From: Actinophytocola xanthii
GTDB lineage: Bacteria; Actinomycetota; Actinomycetes; Mycobacteriales; Pseudonocardiaceae
Length of the DNA stretch: 64,000 nt
Direction: 5' to 3'
Assembly (NCBI RefSeq): GCF_001921205.1
Contig: NZ_MSIE01000007.1
Span: 1-64,000 of the forward strand
Shown here: one piece after another, positions 15,781 to 24,068 of the stretch
Numbering within the stretch: the stretch's first letter is position 1
How the letters are laid out: the number at the start of each line of letters is the position of its first letter
Translations under genes and position numbers: made by a program
The notes under the pieces: generated by a model
Databases searched by the model: none
Seen by the model: only the letters and a program-made list of their open reading frames with translations
Told to the model about the DNA's origin: nothing

Positions 15781-16230
15781 TCAGGCCACGGCGCCCACGA
15801 TGCAGCCGAAGGCGGCCAGGCCGAGCAGTGTCCGACCGTAGTGGAACCGGCGCCACACCACCCGCAGCCGGTCGGCGCGCTCGGGCGCCTGTCCCTCCGG
15901 GAGCCGGCGGAACCGCGCGTTGATCGGCTCGGCCACGATGAGGGAGCTGACGATGATGACCCCGAGCAGCGCCACGGCGACCCAGGTGAGGGTGGCCGGG
16001 CGACCGCCCGAGTTCAGCGCGAACAACAGCGCCCCCACGGCGGTCAGCGCACCCAGGATCGGCAGCATCGGGTCGACACGGGCGAGCGAGCGCCGGAAGT
16101 CCACGGCGTACTGCTCCACCGGCATCCGGCGCCACAGGTTCGTGCGCTCGACCGCGACGACCAGGATGCCGCCGGCGAACAGCCCTCCGGAGGAGAGCAT
16201 CAGCCACGCGGCGAGCTGGGTGAGCGTCAT
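15781..16230 (-). CDS. DUF1772-like (anthrone oxygenase family) membrane protein
   Basis: The 149-residue protein has four hydrophobic helices and the family pattern: a glycine-rich first helix (MLSSGGLFAGGILVVAVERTNLWRRM), an R-SLARVDPMLPILG stretch, the INARFRRL loop after helix 3 and the RFHYGRTLLGLAAF last helix. DUF1772 members include fungal anthrone oxygenases and many bacterial proteins of unknown role. GAGGGAG precedes the ATG at 16230. It converges with the multicopper oxidase. Family membership is probable and the reaction unknown. Confidence 0.8.
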   Translation of the reverse strand: MTLTQLAAWLMLSSGGLFAGGILVVAVERTNLWRRMPVEQYAVDFRRSLARVDPMLPILGALTAVGALLFALNSGGRPATLTWVAVALLGVIIVSSLIVAEPINARFRRLPEGQAPERADRLRVVWRRFHYGRTLLGLAAFGCIVGAVA

Positions 16231-16352
16231 GGGCACTCCCTCGAGGTCTCCTGCCGGCCGGCGCGCCACGGGCCGCCACCCGCAGTCAAGGCGACCGGCG
16301 CTCCCCCGGCAACGGTCCACCACCTCCTCTCGACCCGACCTCCGGTGCGCGG

Positions 16353-17483
16353 TCAGCCGCCGAGCGGCAGGGGCAGCCGCGGGGCGAGCAGTCCACGGCG
16401 TGCCAACTCGGGTCGGACGCCCTCGCCGAACCAGTAGGCCTCCTCGAGGTGGGGGTAGCCGGAGAGGATGAACTCGTCGATGCCGAGCGCGTGGTACTCC
16501 TCGATCCGGTCGGCGACCTCTGTGTGGCTGCCGACCAGTGCGGTGCCCGCTCCCCCGCGGACCAGGCCGACACCGGCCCACAGGTTCGGGTAGATCTCCA
16601 GCGCGCGTACGCCCGCGCTCGCGTTGCCGTTGTGCAGAGCGACCATGCGCTGCTGCCCGACCGACTCGCTGGCCGCGAGCTGGCGCTGGGCGTTGCGGAC
16701 CTGCTCCTCGTCCAGGGAGTCCAGCAGGTTCTGGGCCTGGGCCCAGGCCTGCGCGGAGGTGTCCCGGGAGAGCGTGTGCAGGCGGATGCCGAAGCGCACC
16801 TCCCGCCCGGCCCGCTCGGCGAGCTCGCGCACCGCCGCGATCTTCGCCGCCACCTGGTCCGGCGGTTCACCCCAGGTGAGGTAGACGTCGGCGTGGCTGG
16901 CGGCGACCGGCAGCGCGGCGGCCGAGGACCCTCCGAAGTAGACGGCGGGTACCGGGTCCGGCGGGGCGAGCATCGTGGCGCCCTCGACCCGCAGGTGCTC
17001 GCCGTGGTGGGTGAACGGCTGCCCCGACCAGACGCCGCGCAGGATCGCGAGGAACTCGTCGGTCCTGGCGTAGCGGGCGTCGTGGTCGTGCCAGTCGCCG
17101 AACCGGCGCTGCTCCACGGCGTCGCCGCCGGTCACGATGTTGAGCAGGAGCCGGCCGCCGGAGATGCGCTGGTAGGTCCCGGCCATCTGGGCGGCCAGGG
17201 TCGGGGAGATCACCCCTGGCCGGAACGCGACCAGGAACTTCAGCCTGGTGGTCTCGCGGATGAGGGCGGCGGTGGTGAGCCAGGCGTCCTCACACCAGGT
17301 GCCGGTGGGGGTGAGCACCCCCTCGAACTCGAGTCGCTCGGCGGCCCTGGCGACCAGGGCGAGGTAGTCGATGTCGGCGTCGCGCGCGGCGGCCGGGCCC
17401 AGCGAGCGGTTGGCGTGGAACCGCTCGACGATCGTGCGCCCGTCGCCCGAGGTGGGCAGGAACCAGTGCAGGTGGAGGCTCAT
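16353..17483 (-). CDS. ssuD: FMNH2-dependent alkanesulfonate monooxygenase SsuD
   Basis: The 376-residue protein is an LLM-class flavin monooxygenase of SsuD length and order. It shows MSLHLHWFLPTSGDGR, the Cys-containing TGTWCEDAWLTTAALI followed by RLKFLVAFRPG, GRLLLNIVTGGD, PAVYFGGSSAAALPVAA and the C-terminal EFILSGYPHLEEAYWFGE. It releases sulfite from alkanesulfonates using reduced FMN, allowing growth on organosulfur. It is the last gene of the ssuC-ssuB-ssuA-ssuD operon and its start overlaps the ssuA stop by four bases. No separate NADPH:FMN reductase gene (SsuE) is adjacent, so reduced flavin must come from elsewhere. Confidence 0.93.
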   Translation of the reverse strand: MSLHLHWFLPTSGDGRTIVERFHANRSLGPAAARDADIDYLALVARAAERLEFEGVLTPTGTWCEDAWLTTAALIRETTRLKFLVAFRPGVISPTLAAQMAGTYQRISGGRLLLNIVTGGDAVEQRRFGDWHDHDARYARTDEFLAILRGVWSGQPFTHHGEHLRVEGATMLAPPDPVPAVYFGGSSAAALPVAASHADVYLTWGEPPDQVAAKIAAVRELAERAGREVRFGIRLHTLSRDTSAQAWAQAQNLLDSLDEEQVRNAQRQLAASESVGQQRMVALHNGNASAGVRALEIYPNLWAGVGLVRGGAGTALVGSHTEVADRIEEYHALGIDEFILSGYPHLEEAYWFGEGVRPELARRGLLAPRLPLPLGG

Positions 17484-18490
17484 CGGCTGCTGTCCTTGAT
17501 CTTCTCGAGGTCGTCGGTGAAGCGCCTGTCGACGAAGCGGGCGAAGTCGACCCGGCCGGGGAGCACCCCGTCGTCGGTGAAGGCGTCGGCGAGGTCCTGC
17601 TCGGAGCCGACGACCTCGTCGTCCAGGGGGACCGGCACGTCGGGTCCGCGCTCCACGGCCCTGCTGGCGACCTCGACCGCGAGCCCTGTCTCCGCTGCCC
17701 AGGACCGGGCCCACTGCTCCCGGTGTGCGTCGGCCCAGAGCTCCGCCCTGGCGTGCCGGGTGACGTAGTCGAGGATGGCCGCGTTGCGACCGGCGTCGGC
17801 CAGGGCGTCGGTGCCGGCCACGATGAACGTGTAGCCGTTGGCGGTACCGGTGCCGTCGGCCAGGACCCTGGCATCGGCCTCGAGCTCGGCCTGGGCGCTG
17901 TAGGGGTCCCAGACGGCCCAGGCGTCGACCTGTCCCTGGGTGAACGCGCCGTAGGCGTCGGCCGGCTGAAGAAAGGACAGCTTGACGTCCTTGGTGGACA
18001 GTCCGGCACGGCGCAGCGTGTAGAGGATCTGCCCGTGCGCCGAGCTGCCCTTCGCGACCGCGACCGTCCTGCCGCGCAACTCGCCCACCTCCCGCAGGGG
18101 CGAGTCCGCGGGCACCAGCAGCGTGTCGCCCGCGGTACTGCCCTGGGAGCTGGCGACAACGGCGATCCTGGCGTTGGCCGCGGCCGCGAAGATCGGCGGC
18201 GTGTTGCCGACCCGGCCCAGGTCGATCCCGCCGGCCGAGGCTGCCTCCAGCAGCGGCGGGCCGGAGGTGAACGTGGACCACTCGATGCGGTACGGCACGT
18301 CGTCCAGCAGCCCAGCGGCGGTCAGCAGTGCCTGGGAGCCGCCCTTCTGGTCGCCGACCCGCAGCGTCACCGAGGCCAGCTCCTCACGGCTGACCGGCGG
18401 CGGCTCGGCTGTCGAGGCGGGCTGTGACTGTCCGCACGCCGCGAGGAGGAGGACGGCCGTGAGGAGGGCGAACGGCTTAGCTACGCGCAT
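17480..18490 (-). CDS. ssuA: Sulfonate ABC transporter substrate-binding lipoprotein
   Basis: The 336-residue lipoprotein has a signal peptide ending in a lipobox (LLLAACGQ). It then shows the SsuA/TauA periplasmic-binding fold: LRVGDQKGGSQALLTAAGLL, DLGRVGNTPPIFAAAA, SPLREVGELRGRTVAVAKGSSAHGQILYTLRRAG and DAWAVWDPYSAQAE. It captures aliphatic sulfonates outside the membrane for the SsuB/SsuC translocator. The ATG at 18490 lies within the end of ssuB (14-base overlap), and the stop overlaps ssuD. Substrate preference among sulfonates cannot be read from the sequence. Confidence 0.93.
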   Translation of the reverse strand: MRVAKPFALLTAVLLLAACGQSQPASTAEPPPVSREELASVTLRVGDQKGGSQALLTAAGLLDDVPYRIEWSTFTSGPPLLEAASAGGIDLGRVGNTPPIFAAAANARIAVVASSQGSTAGDTLLVPADSPLREVGELRGRTVAVAKGSSAHGQILYTLRRAGLSTKDVKLSFLQPADAYGAFTQGQVDAWAVWDPYSAQAELEADARVLADGTGTANGYTFIVAGTDALADAGRNAAILDYVTRHARAELWADAHREQWARSWAAETGLAVEVASRAVERGPDVPVPLDDEVVGSEQDLADAFTDDGVLPGRVDFARFVDRRFTDDLEKIKDSSR

Positions 18491-19199
18491 GGTCGGTGAC
18501 TCCCAGGTCGGCGAGTACGTGGGCGCGCAGGTCGATGTGGTCGGCCAGGCGCCGGGGACGGGGGGTGTCGAGCACGTGTTCGGCGGTGATCCGCCCGCCG
18601 TCGAGGACGAGTACGCGGTCGGCGAGCAGGAGTGCCTCGTCGACGTCGTGGGTGACCAGCAACACGCTGGGCCGGTGCCGCTGCCAGAGGTCCTCGACCA
18701 GGCGGTGCATGGCGAGCCGGGTCAGCGCGTCCAGCGCGCCGAACGGCTCGTCGAGCAGCAGCAGGTCCGGTTCGCGGACCAGTGCCCTGGCCAGCGAGAG
18801 GCGCTGGGCCTCGCCGCCGGACAGGGTGCGCGGCCAGGCGTCGGCGTGGTCGGCGAGACGCACCTCGTCCAGCGCACGCTCGGCCAGCGCGCGGTCCCGG
18901 GAGTGGTTCCGGCCGTCCCGGCGCAGGCCCAACACGACGTTGCGCCACACCGACCGCCAGGGCAGCAGCCGTGGCTGCTGGAAGGCGACCGAGACCGTTC
19001 CGCGCACCTCGGCCGAACCGGTCGTCTCCGGGTCCAGGTTGGCCAGGATGCGCAGCAGGGTGGACTTGCCCGAGCCGCTCCGGCCCAGCAGTGCGACGAA
19101 CTCGCCGGTACCGATGTCGAGATCGAGTCCGGAAAGGACCGTGCGTGTGCCGAACCTCCTGGTGAGGTCCCGAACCTCGACGGTCAGCGTGCGCGCCAT
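18477..19199 (-). CDS. ssuB: Sulfonate ABC transporter ATP-binding protein
   Basis: The 240-residue ATPase has a Walker A (GRSGSGKST), a Q-loop (FQQPRLLPWRSVWRNV), the signature LSGGEAQRLSLARALVREP, a Walker B (LLLLDEPFGALDA) and the H-loop (VLLVTHDVDEA), all typical of the nitrate/sulfonate/taurine importers. It starts 16 bases inside the 3' end of ssuC and overlaps ssuA by 14 bases, so the four genes are tightly coupled. It powers sulfonate import. Confidence 0.94.
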   Translation of the reverse strand: MARTLTVEVRDLTRRFGTRTVLSGLDLDIGTGEFVALLGRSGSGKSTLLRILANLDPETTGSAEVRGTVSVAFQQPRLLPWRSVWRNVVLGLRRDGRNHSRDRALAERALDEVRLADHADAWPRTLSGGEAQRLSLARALVREPDLLLLDEPFGALDALTRLAMHRLVEDLWQRHRPSVLLVTHDVDEALLLADRVLVLDGGRITAEHVLDTPRPRRLADHIDLRAHVLADLGVTDHARS

Positions 19200-20008
19200 C
19201 GCAGTGCCCTCCGTTCCAGTAGGCGAACCAGGGCGTCGGTAACCAGGCCGAGTACCGCGTAGACGACCAGTCCGACGACGATCACGTCCGTGCGGAGGAA
19301 CTCGCGCGCGTTGTTGATCAGGTAGCCGAGGCCGGCGTCGGCGTTGACCGTCTCCCCCACGATCAGCGCCAGCCACGCGATGCCGAGCGACTGCCGCAGG
19401 CCGACCAGGGTCTGCGGCACGGCGGCGGGCAGGACGACGTGCCACAGGCGTTCGGCGCGGCTGTACCCGAGCGCGGTCGTGGCCTCGATCAGGTGATCGT
19501 CGACGTTCCGGATACCGGAGTGCACGTTCAGGTAGAGCGGGAACGCCACCCCGAGCGCCACAAGGATGATCTTCGGCTCCTCCCCGATGCCGAACCACAG
19601 GATCAGCAGCGGGATCAGCCCCAGGAACGGGAGCGTGCGGAGCATCTGCACGGGCGGATCGATCAACACGTTTGCCCACGTGGACAGTCCGGCGAGGATG
19701 CCCAGCAGCAGGGCGATCGTGGCGCCGAAGAGGAAGCCGGTACCGACCCGCGTGATCGACACCGCGAACGCCGAGCCGAGCTCGCCGCTGCGGACGAGGT
19801 CGAGTCCGGCATGCAGCACCGTCCACGGCGAGCTCAACTTCTCCGGCGGCAGCAGGCCGGTCGCGCTGGCGACCTGCCAGAGCAGCACCAGGCCGACCGG
19901 GCTGACCCAGCGGCGAAGATCCGGCAGCCGCCAGCGCCGGCTTCTCGGCGCCAGCCGGCCACGTTCGTCTGAAGTGGACACAGTGGTGCCCAGGGTCGAG
20001 ATGGACAC
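19184..20008 (-). CDS. ssuC: Sulfonate ABC transporter permease
   Basis: The 274-residue permease has about six membrane helices and the binding-protein-dependent EAA motif (EATTALGYSRAERLWHVVLPAAVPQTLVGLRQSLG). It also carries the PPEKLSSPWTVL start region common to SsuC/TauC proteins. GTG at 20008 is preceded by AGGAGA at six bases. It is the first structural gene of the ssu operon. About 80 bases upstream lies a short leader ORF with Cys codons, which suggests sulfur-responsive attenuation. Confidence 0.93.
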   Translation of the reverse strand: MSISTLGTTVSTSDERGRLAPRSRRWRLPDLRRWVSPVGLVLLWQVASATGLLPPEKLSSPWTVLHAGLDLVRSGELGSAFAVSITRVGTGFLFGATIALLLGILAGLSTWANVLIDPPVQMLRTLPFLGLIPLLILWFGIGEEPKIILVALGVAFPLYLNVHSGIRNVDDHLIEATTALGYSRAERLWHVVLPAAVPQTLVGLRQSLGIAWLALIVGETVNADAGLGYLINNAREFLRTDVIVVGLVVYAVLGLVTDALVRLLERRALRWRAR

Positions 20009-20085
20009 GGATTTCTCCTGGCAGGATCAGGGGAACAGAAGAGTTCGGCCGTGACGTGAACTGGCGGCGGGAGACCGCACCGCTC

Positions 20086-20169
20086 TCAGGCGCCGGCCGG
20101 ACAGGTGCAGGCGGCCACGCGGACGAAGTCCACATGACGGCGCCGAGTCAGCAACAGGACGGTACCCAC
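20086..20169 (-). CDS. Cysteine-containing leader peptide of the ssu operon
   Basis: A 27-residue ORF (GTG at 20169, stop at 20086) encodes a peptide containing TRRRHVDFVRVAACTC before a short tail. The RRxHVD stretch and the C-x-C near the end match a class of actinomycete leader peptides found upstream of sulfur assimilation genes, where slow decoding of Cys codons is thought to adjust downstream expression. It lies 77 bases ahead of the ssuC start. No Shine-Dalgarno is evident at its GTG, so it may be leaderless. Its role as a cysteine sensor is inferred from family knowledge and position. Confidence 0.7.
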   Translation of the reverse strand: MGTVLLLTRRRHVDFVRVAACTCPAGA

Positions 20170-20320
20170 AGCACTATCGGTACCCGGCGCGCTCGGGTCG
20201 GGTCAACGAGCGCGTCCCCGCGTCCACAGCATGGGAAGGGTTGGTCCGGTCGGATGATTGCCCTCATCGCCCGAAGACCGGATGATAGTGAATTATTTTC
20301 GTATTGCTCGGGAGGTTCAC

Positions 20321-20560
20321 ATGCGTCGCCGGGTCGTCTCCGTCTCCGCCGCCACCGTCCTCGTCGCCGGCGCCCTGGTGGGTGCCGCCGCCCCGGCGCA
20401 GGCAGCCGCCTGCCGGCGCGGCTGGGAGTGCGTGACCACCTACTACGACGACTCCGCGCACACCAACGTGGTGGGCGGCAAGGTCGAGTTCTGCGAGGGC
20501 GGCTCCAACTCCTGGGGCACCCGCACCGGCTACATCGAGTTCGACCAGTACCAGTGCTGA
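20321..20560 (+). CDS. Small secreted Cys-rich protein, DUF6289-like
   Basis: The 79-residue precursor has a Sec signal (RRRVVSVSAATVLVAGALVGAAAPAQAA) and a mature region of about 50 residues with four Cys: CRRGWECVTTYYDDSAHTN, then VEFCEGG, ending in DQYQC. Two disulfides are likely. The pattern of a Tyr-rich strand, SAHTNVVGG and C-terminal Cys fits the small exported family DUF6289, of unknown function. GGAGG at 20311-20315, five bases before ATG 20321, decides the start over upstream in-frame codons. An AT-rich stretch (20283-20303) just upstream probably holds the promoter. Confidence 0.8.
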   Translation: MRRRVVSVSAATVLVAGALVGAAAPAQAAACRRGWECVTTYYDDSAHTNVVGGKVEFCEGGSNSWGTRTGYIEFDQYQC

Positions 20561-20644
20561 CCGCGTGATCTTCATCAGCAGTTCACCGCTCGGGTGCCGG
20601 CCGGGCTACCGACCGGCACCCGGGCGGCGGATGCTCCGCGGTAC

Positions 20645-21754
20645 ATGCGGATCGTGCAGTTGGCGAACTTCTACAGCCCCACCTCGGGCGGGCTTCGTAC
20701 CGTCGTGGACACCCTGGGCCGCGGGTATGCGACCCGGGGACATGAACGGGTCCTGGTCGTGCCCGGCGACCGTGCCCGGCGCCGGCGCACCGCCGGCGGG
20801 TGGTTGATCACCGTGCCCGGCGTGCCGGTCGGCGGCGGCTACCGGGTGATGCCGCGGTCGGGCCCGGTGCTGCGGCTGCTCGACGACCTCGCCGTCGGCC
20901 CCGTGTCGATCGAGGTGTCCGACAAGACCACGCTGCTGACCGCCGGCGAGTGGGCCCGTCGGCGGGGCGTGCGGACCGTGCTGTTCTCCCACGAGCGGTT
21001 GGACCGGTGGATCGCGGCGCGGCTGCCCCGGCTCGAGGCGCTGGGCGGGTCCCTGTTCGCCCGCGCCGTGCACGGCTGGAACAGGGGCATCGCCTCGCGG
21101 TTCGACACCGTCGTGGTGACCAGCGACTACGCCGAACGGGAGTTCGCCGGGCTGGACGTGTCCCTGCGCCGGGTCCCCCTGGGGGTGGACCTGGCCACGT
21201 TCCGGCCCGCACGGGCCGCGCGGGCGCGAACCGGCCCCGTACGCCTGGTCTACGCCGGCCGGCTGTCCCCGGAGAAGAACCCGGCGGCGGCGGTCGGCGC
21301 CGTTCGGGAGCTGCTTTCCGCCGGCACCCGGGTACGGCTGGACGTCTACGGCGAGGGCCCCGAGCGCGTGCGGCTGGCCCGGCAGGCGCGGGACCTGCCG
21401 GTGGTGTTCCACGGTCACGTCGGCGACCGCGCGGCACTGGCCGCCGCCCTGGCGCGGGCCGACGTGGCCTTCGCGCCGAGTGTCGCCGAGACCTTCGGCC
21501 TGTCCATCCTGGAAGCCATGGCCTGCGGCACTCCCGTGGTCACGTCGGTGACCGGCGGCGCGCCCGAACTGCTGTCCCCCGGCGCCGGGGTGGCCGTCCC
21601 GGCGACGCCGGCGGGCCTCGCGGCCGGGGTGGCCGAAGTCCTGTCCTGGCCGGTGGCCGTCCGCCGTGCCGCGGCCCGTGAACGCGCCGAGCGCTTCCCC
21701 TGGTCGAGGACCATCGAGGCCATGCTCGCCCTGCACACGTCATCGGCGTCCTGA
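20645..21754 (+). CDS. GT4 family glycosyltransferase
   Basis: The 369-residue protein is a GT-B fold, family 4 glycosyltransferase. It starts MRIVQLANFYSPTSGGLRTVVDTLGRGYATRGH and has VTSDYAEREF, then LRRVPLGVDLATF, VRLVYAGRLSPEKNP, the donor-binding VAFAPSVAETFGLSILEAMACGTPVV (E-x7-E pattern) and a C-terminal helix. It resembles the mannosyltransferases that act on phosphatidylinositol or lipids in actinomycetes (PimB/MgtA type). ATG at 20645 matches the start of the conserved first strand. It likely acts on cell-envelope glycolipids from the cytoplasmic face. The donor and acceptor are not certain. Confidence 0.91.
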   Translation: MRIVQLANFYSPTSGGLRTVVDTLGRGYATRGHERVLVVPGDRARRRRTAGGWLITVPGVPVGGGYRVMPRSGPVLRLLDDLAVGPVSIEVSDKTTLLTAGEWARRRGVRTVLFSHERLDRWIAARLPRLEALGGSLFARAVHGWNRGIASRFDTVVVTSDYAEREFAGLDVSLRRVPLGVDLATFRPARAARARTGPVRLVYAGRLSPEKNPAAAVGAVRELLSAGTRVRLDVYGEGPERVRLARQARDLPVVFHGHVGDRAALAAALARADVAFAPSVAETFGLSILEAMACGTPVVTSVTGGAPELLSPGAGVAVPATPAGLAAGVAEVLSWPVAVRRAAARERAERFPWSRTIEAMLALHTSSAS

Positions 21755-21783
21755 CCGTCCTGACCGTGTGCGAGACTCCCCTC

Positions 21784-22209
21784 ATGCGCCTACGGCGGTT
21801 CGTCTCCCTGGACCCCGACGGGATGGCCGACGGATGGCTGTACGTGATCGTGGCGGCCCCGACGGGAGTTGTCCACCAACACCAGTACGGGGGCACGGCC
21901 TGCCGGCAGGGCCAGCTCGAGGGCTACCTCGTCCCGGTTCCCGCCGCCGAGGGCCTGGACGCACTGCGCGCGCTGTTCGAGCAGGACTTCGACAGCGTGG
22001 GCACCTGGAACCGCCGGTGGCGGGACGAGGAACGGGACGCGTTGACCCGGATCGTCCGCGGCGTCTCGTACTGGGCGTCCGACGGGCACGGCGAGGAGCG
22101 GCACGACCTCCGACTGGACGAGAGCCGTATGGCCGAGGTAGACGAGGCGTGGGTACCGGTTCTCACACCGGACGGTCCCGGCGTGCTGGTCTGGCCCAAC
22201 TCCGACTGA
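21784..22209 (+). CDS. DUF6210-like protein
   Basis: This 141-residue protein has no signal or membrane segment. Conserved-looking stretches are FVSLDPDGMADGWLYVIVAAPTGVVHQHQYGGTACRQ, LEGYLVPV and the C-terminal DEAWVPVLTPDGPGVLVWPNSD, which I associate with the uncharacterised actinomycete family DUF6210. ATG at 21784 was preferred to an in-frame GTG at 21766. The gene follows the GT4 gene by 29 bases. Its last 47 bases overlap the end of the convergent SGNH hydrolase gene. Confidence 0.75.
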   Translation: MRLRRFVSLDPDGMADGWLYVIVAAPTGVVHQHQYGGTACRQGQLEGYLVPVPAAEGLDALRALFEQDFDSVGTWNRRWRDEERDALTRIVRGVSYWASDGHGEERHDLRLDESRMAEVDEAWVPVLTPDGPGVLVWPNSD

Positions 22210-23008
22210 GCGCCGCCGCGGGTCGGAGCAGGGCAGCCAGCGCATAGGGCACCAGATCCCCGCCTCGGCGGCAGAGCCACGGGATCCCCTTGCACACGAG
22301 CCAGATCCAGTGGGCGAGGGGACCGGTGGCGCGGCCGCCGGCGCAGTCAAGCGACACCTCCGCCGCGGCCAGGCCGCTCTCGGCGATCCGGGCGGCCAGG
22401 GCGCGGGCCAGCATGCGGTGCCCGAGCTCGGAGGGGTGCAGCCGGTCCACGGCCCAGGCCGCCGGATGGTAGATCTCGGGCAGGGCGCCCAGGTCCACGA
22501 GCGCGATGCGGTTGCGGGTCGCGACCTCGTCCAGGACCGCGTTGAGCGCGGCGATCCGCGCCGCGAGCGCCCGGCGCAGCGGGCCCGGCAGCGGGAAGAC
22601 CCGGTGGTGCTCGTGGTACCGGACGGTGACGACCATCGTCCCGACCGCCCGCAGCGCCGCGACGACGTGGTCGAGGTCGGCGTCCAACCTCGCCGGGTCG
22701 AAGTCCGAGCGCATGGTGTCGTTCATGCCCACCACCAGGACCGCGACGTCCGGCCGGAGATGGAGCGCCCGGGGCAGCTGAACCTCGCGCAGCCCGCTCA
22801 CCCGGGAGCCGCTGACCGCCAGGTTGGCCAGCCGCGGCCCGCCGAGCGCCTCGGCGAGCAGTGGCGCGAACCCGCGCCACCCGCCGTCCAGCGCGGGGTC
22901 CCCGATCCCCACGCCCACGGAGTCCCCCAACACCGCGACGACCCCCACCGCCCGCCCCAAACCGGCTTCCGGAACCGCGTCAACCAGCACGGACGCACTG
23001 TCCCCCAT
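22163..23008 (-). CDS. SGNH/GDSL family hydrolase
   Basis: The 281-residue protein has the SGNH blocks: block I VAVLGDSVGVGIGDP (Ser nucleophile), Gly in LANLAVSGSRVSG, block III VVGMNDTMR (Asn) and block V VDRLHPSELGHRMLA (Asp/His). These form the catalytic set of esterase/lipase or acyl-hydrolase enzymes. There is no clear signal peptide, so it may act in the cytosol. A C-terminal extension of about 60 residues after the catalytic core is basic and overlaps the convergent gene. ATG at 23008 was chosen over a GTG four codons upstream. Confidence 0.9.
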   Translation of the reverse strand: MGDSASVLVDAVPEAGLGRAVGVVAVLGDSVGVGIGDPALDGGWRGFAPLLAEALGGPRLANLAVSGSRVSGLREVQLPRALHLRPDVAVLVVGMNDTMRSDFDPARLDADLDHVVAALRAVGTMVVTVRYHEHHRVFPLPGPLRRALAARIAALNAVLDEVATRNRIALVDLGALPEIYHPAAWAVDRLHPSELGHRMLARALAARIAESGLAAAEVSLDCAGGRATGPLAHWIWLVCKGIPWLCRRGGDLVPYALAALLRPAAALSRSWARPARRDRPV

Positions 23009-23138
23009 CGATCCACACACCCGATGAGAACGCGGTTAGCACCTGGCGAAGGATCGGCGAACTCGCGCCACCGAGAGTCCTTTGAGGACAGAACTACCCG
23101 GCTGGCGGGCCGCCCGTGCGGCTGGCACAGTCCTCGCC

Positions 23139-24059
23139 ATGAGGGTGGACGACCTGCCGGGGTGGCTGCCGGCGTGGTGCGTGGACCAGCTGGGGGACGA
23201 GCCGGTCGCCGTGCTGTTCGAGCGACGGTCGATTTCCGCGGTGGTCGGGCTGCGGCTGGCCGGTGGACGCGACGTCGTGGTCAAGGCGCGGGAGGACGAC
23301 GGCCGGGCGGAGTCGTGCGTCCTCGCCCAGACGCGGCTGGCCGAGCGTGGCTTCCCGTGCGCCCGGCCGCTCACGCCGGTCGTCGGCGTCGGTGCGCTGG
23401 CCGTGCACGCCGAGGAGTCCCGCCCCGGCGGCGAGCTGCTGCACGGCGACTCGCCCCACGTCGCCGTGCGCTACGCGGCGGTGTTCGCCCGGCTCATGGC
23501 CGAGCTGACCGACGTGACGGTCGCGCCGCCGCTGCCGAACCCGCGCTGGGCGCGCTGGGACCACGGCGACCCCGGCCTCTGGCCGGCCGTGCGGGTTCTC
23601 GACGAGCGGGACCAGAGCGCGGTACCCCCGTTCGTCCTCGAGACCGCCGAGCGCGCACGCGGCCGGCTGCTGGCAGCCGACCTGCCGTGCGTGTTGGGCC
23701 ACGCCGACTTCGAGGCGCAGAACCTCCGCTGGCGCGACGGGGAGGTGTGGGCCGTGCACGACTGGGACAGCCTCGCCTGGCAGCCGGAGGCGGCCCTGGT
23801 GGGCGCCGCGTCCGGGACGTTCGTCAGCGTGTCGCCGCCGACCCTCGCGCCGGTCGAGAGCTCCGCCGCGTTCCTGGCGGCATACCAGGAGCTCCGGGGG
23901 CGGGTCCTCAGCACGGAGGAGCAGGAGATCGCCTGGGCGGCGAGCCTGTGGCCGGCCCTGCACAACGCCCGGTGGGAGGCCCTGCACGGGGACCCGCCGG
24001 TGTGCGGTGAGGCCGTCCGCGCCCAGGCCGCCGAACGCCTCCGTCTGGCGAACGCCTGA
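23139..24059 (+). CDS. APH-like phosphotransferase
   Basis: The 306-residue protein has the aminoglycoside phosphotransferase/choline kinase fold. It shows the ATP-binding lysine in DVVVKARED, the catalytic Brenner loop VLGHADFEAQNLRWRDG (H-x-D-x5-N) and the metal-binding AVHDWDSLAWQPEA (Asp). The Brenner loop reads HADFEAQN where antibiotic kinases have HGDLxxxN, which is common in uncharacterised small-molecule kinases. ATG at 23139 begins the conserved region. It diverges from the SGNH hydrolase gene across about 130 bases. The substrate is unknown; antibiotic resistance should not be assumed. Confidence 0.85.
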   Translation: MRVDDLPGWLPAWCVDQLGDEPVAVLFERRSISAVVGLRLAGGRDVVVKAREDDGRAESCVLAQTRLAERGFPCARPLTPVVGVGALAVHAEESRPGGELLHGDSPHVAVRYAAVFARLMAELTDVTVAPPLPNPRWARWDHGDPGLWPAVRVLDERDQSAVPPFVLETAERARGRLLAADLPCVLGHADFEAQNLRWRDGEVWAVHDWDSLAWQPEAALVGAASGTFVSVSPPTLAPVESSAAFLAAYQELRGRVLSTEEQEIAWAASLWPALHNARWEALHGDPPVCGEAVRAQAAERLRLANA

Positions 24060-24068
24060 CCCGGACGT

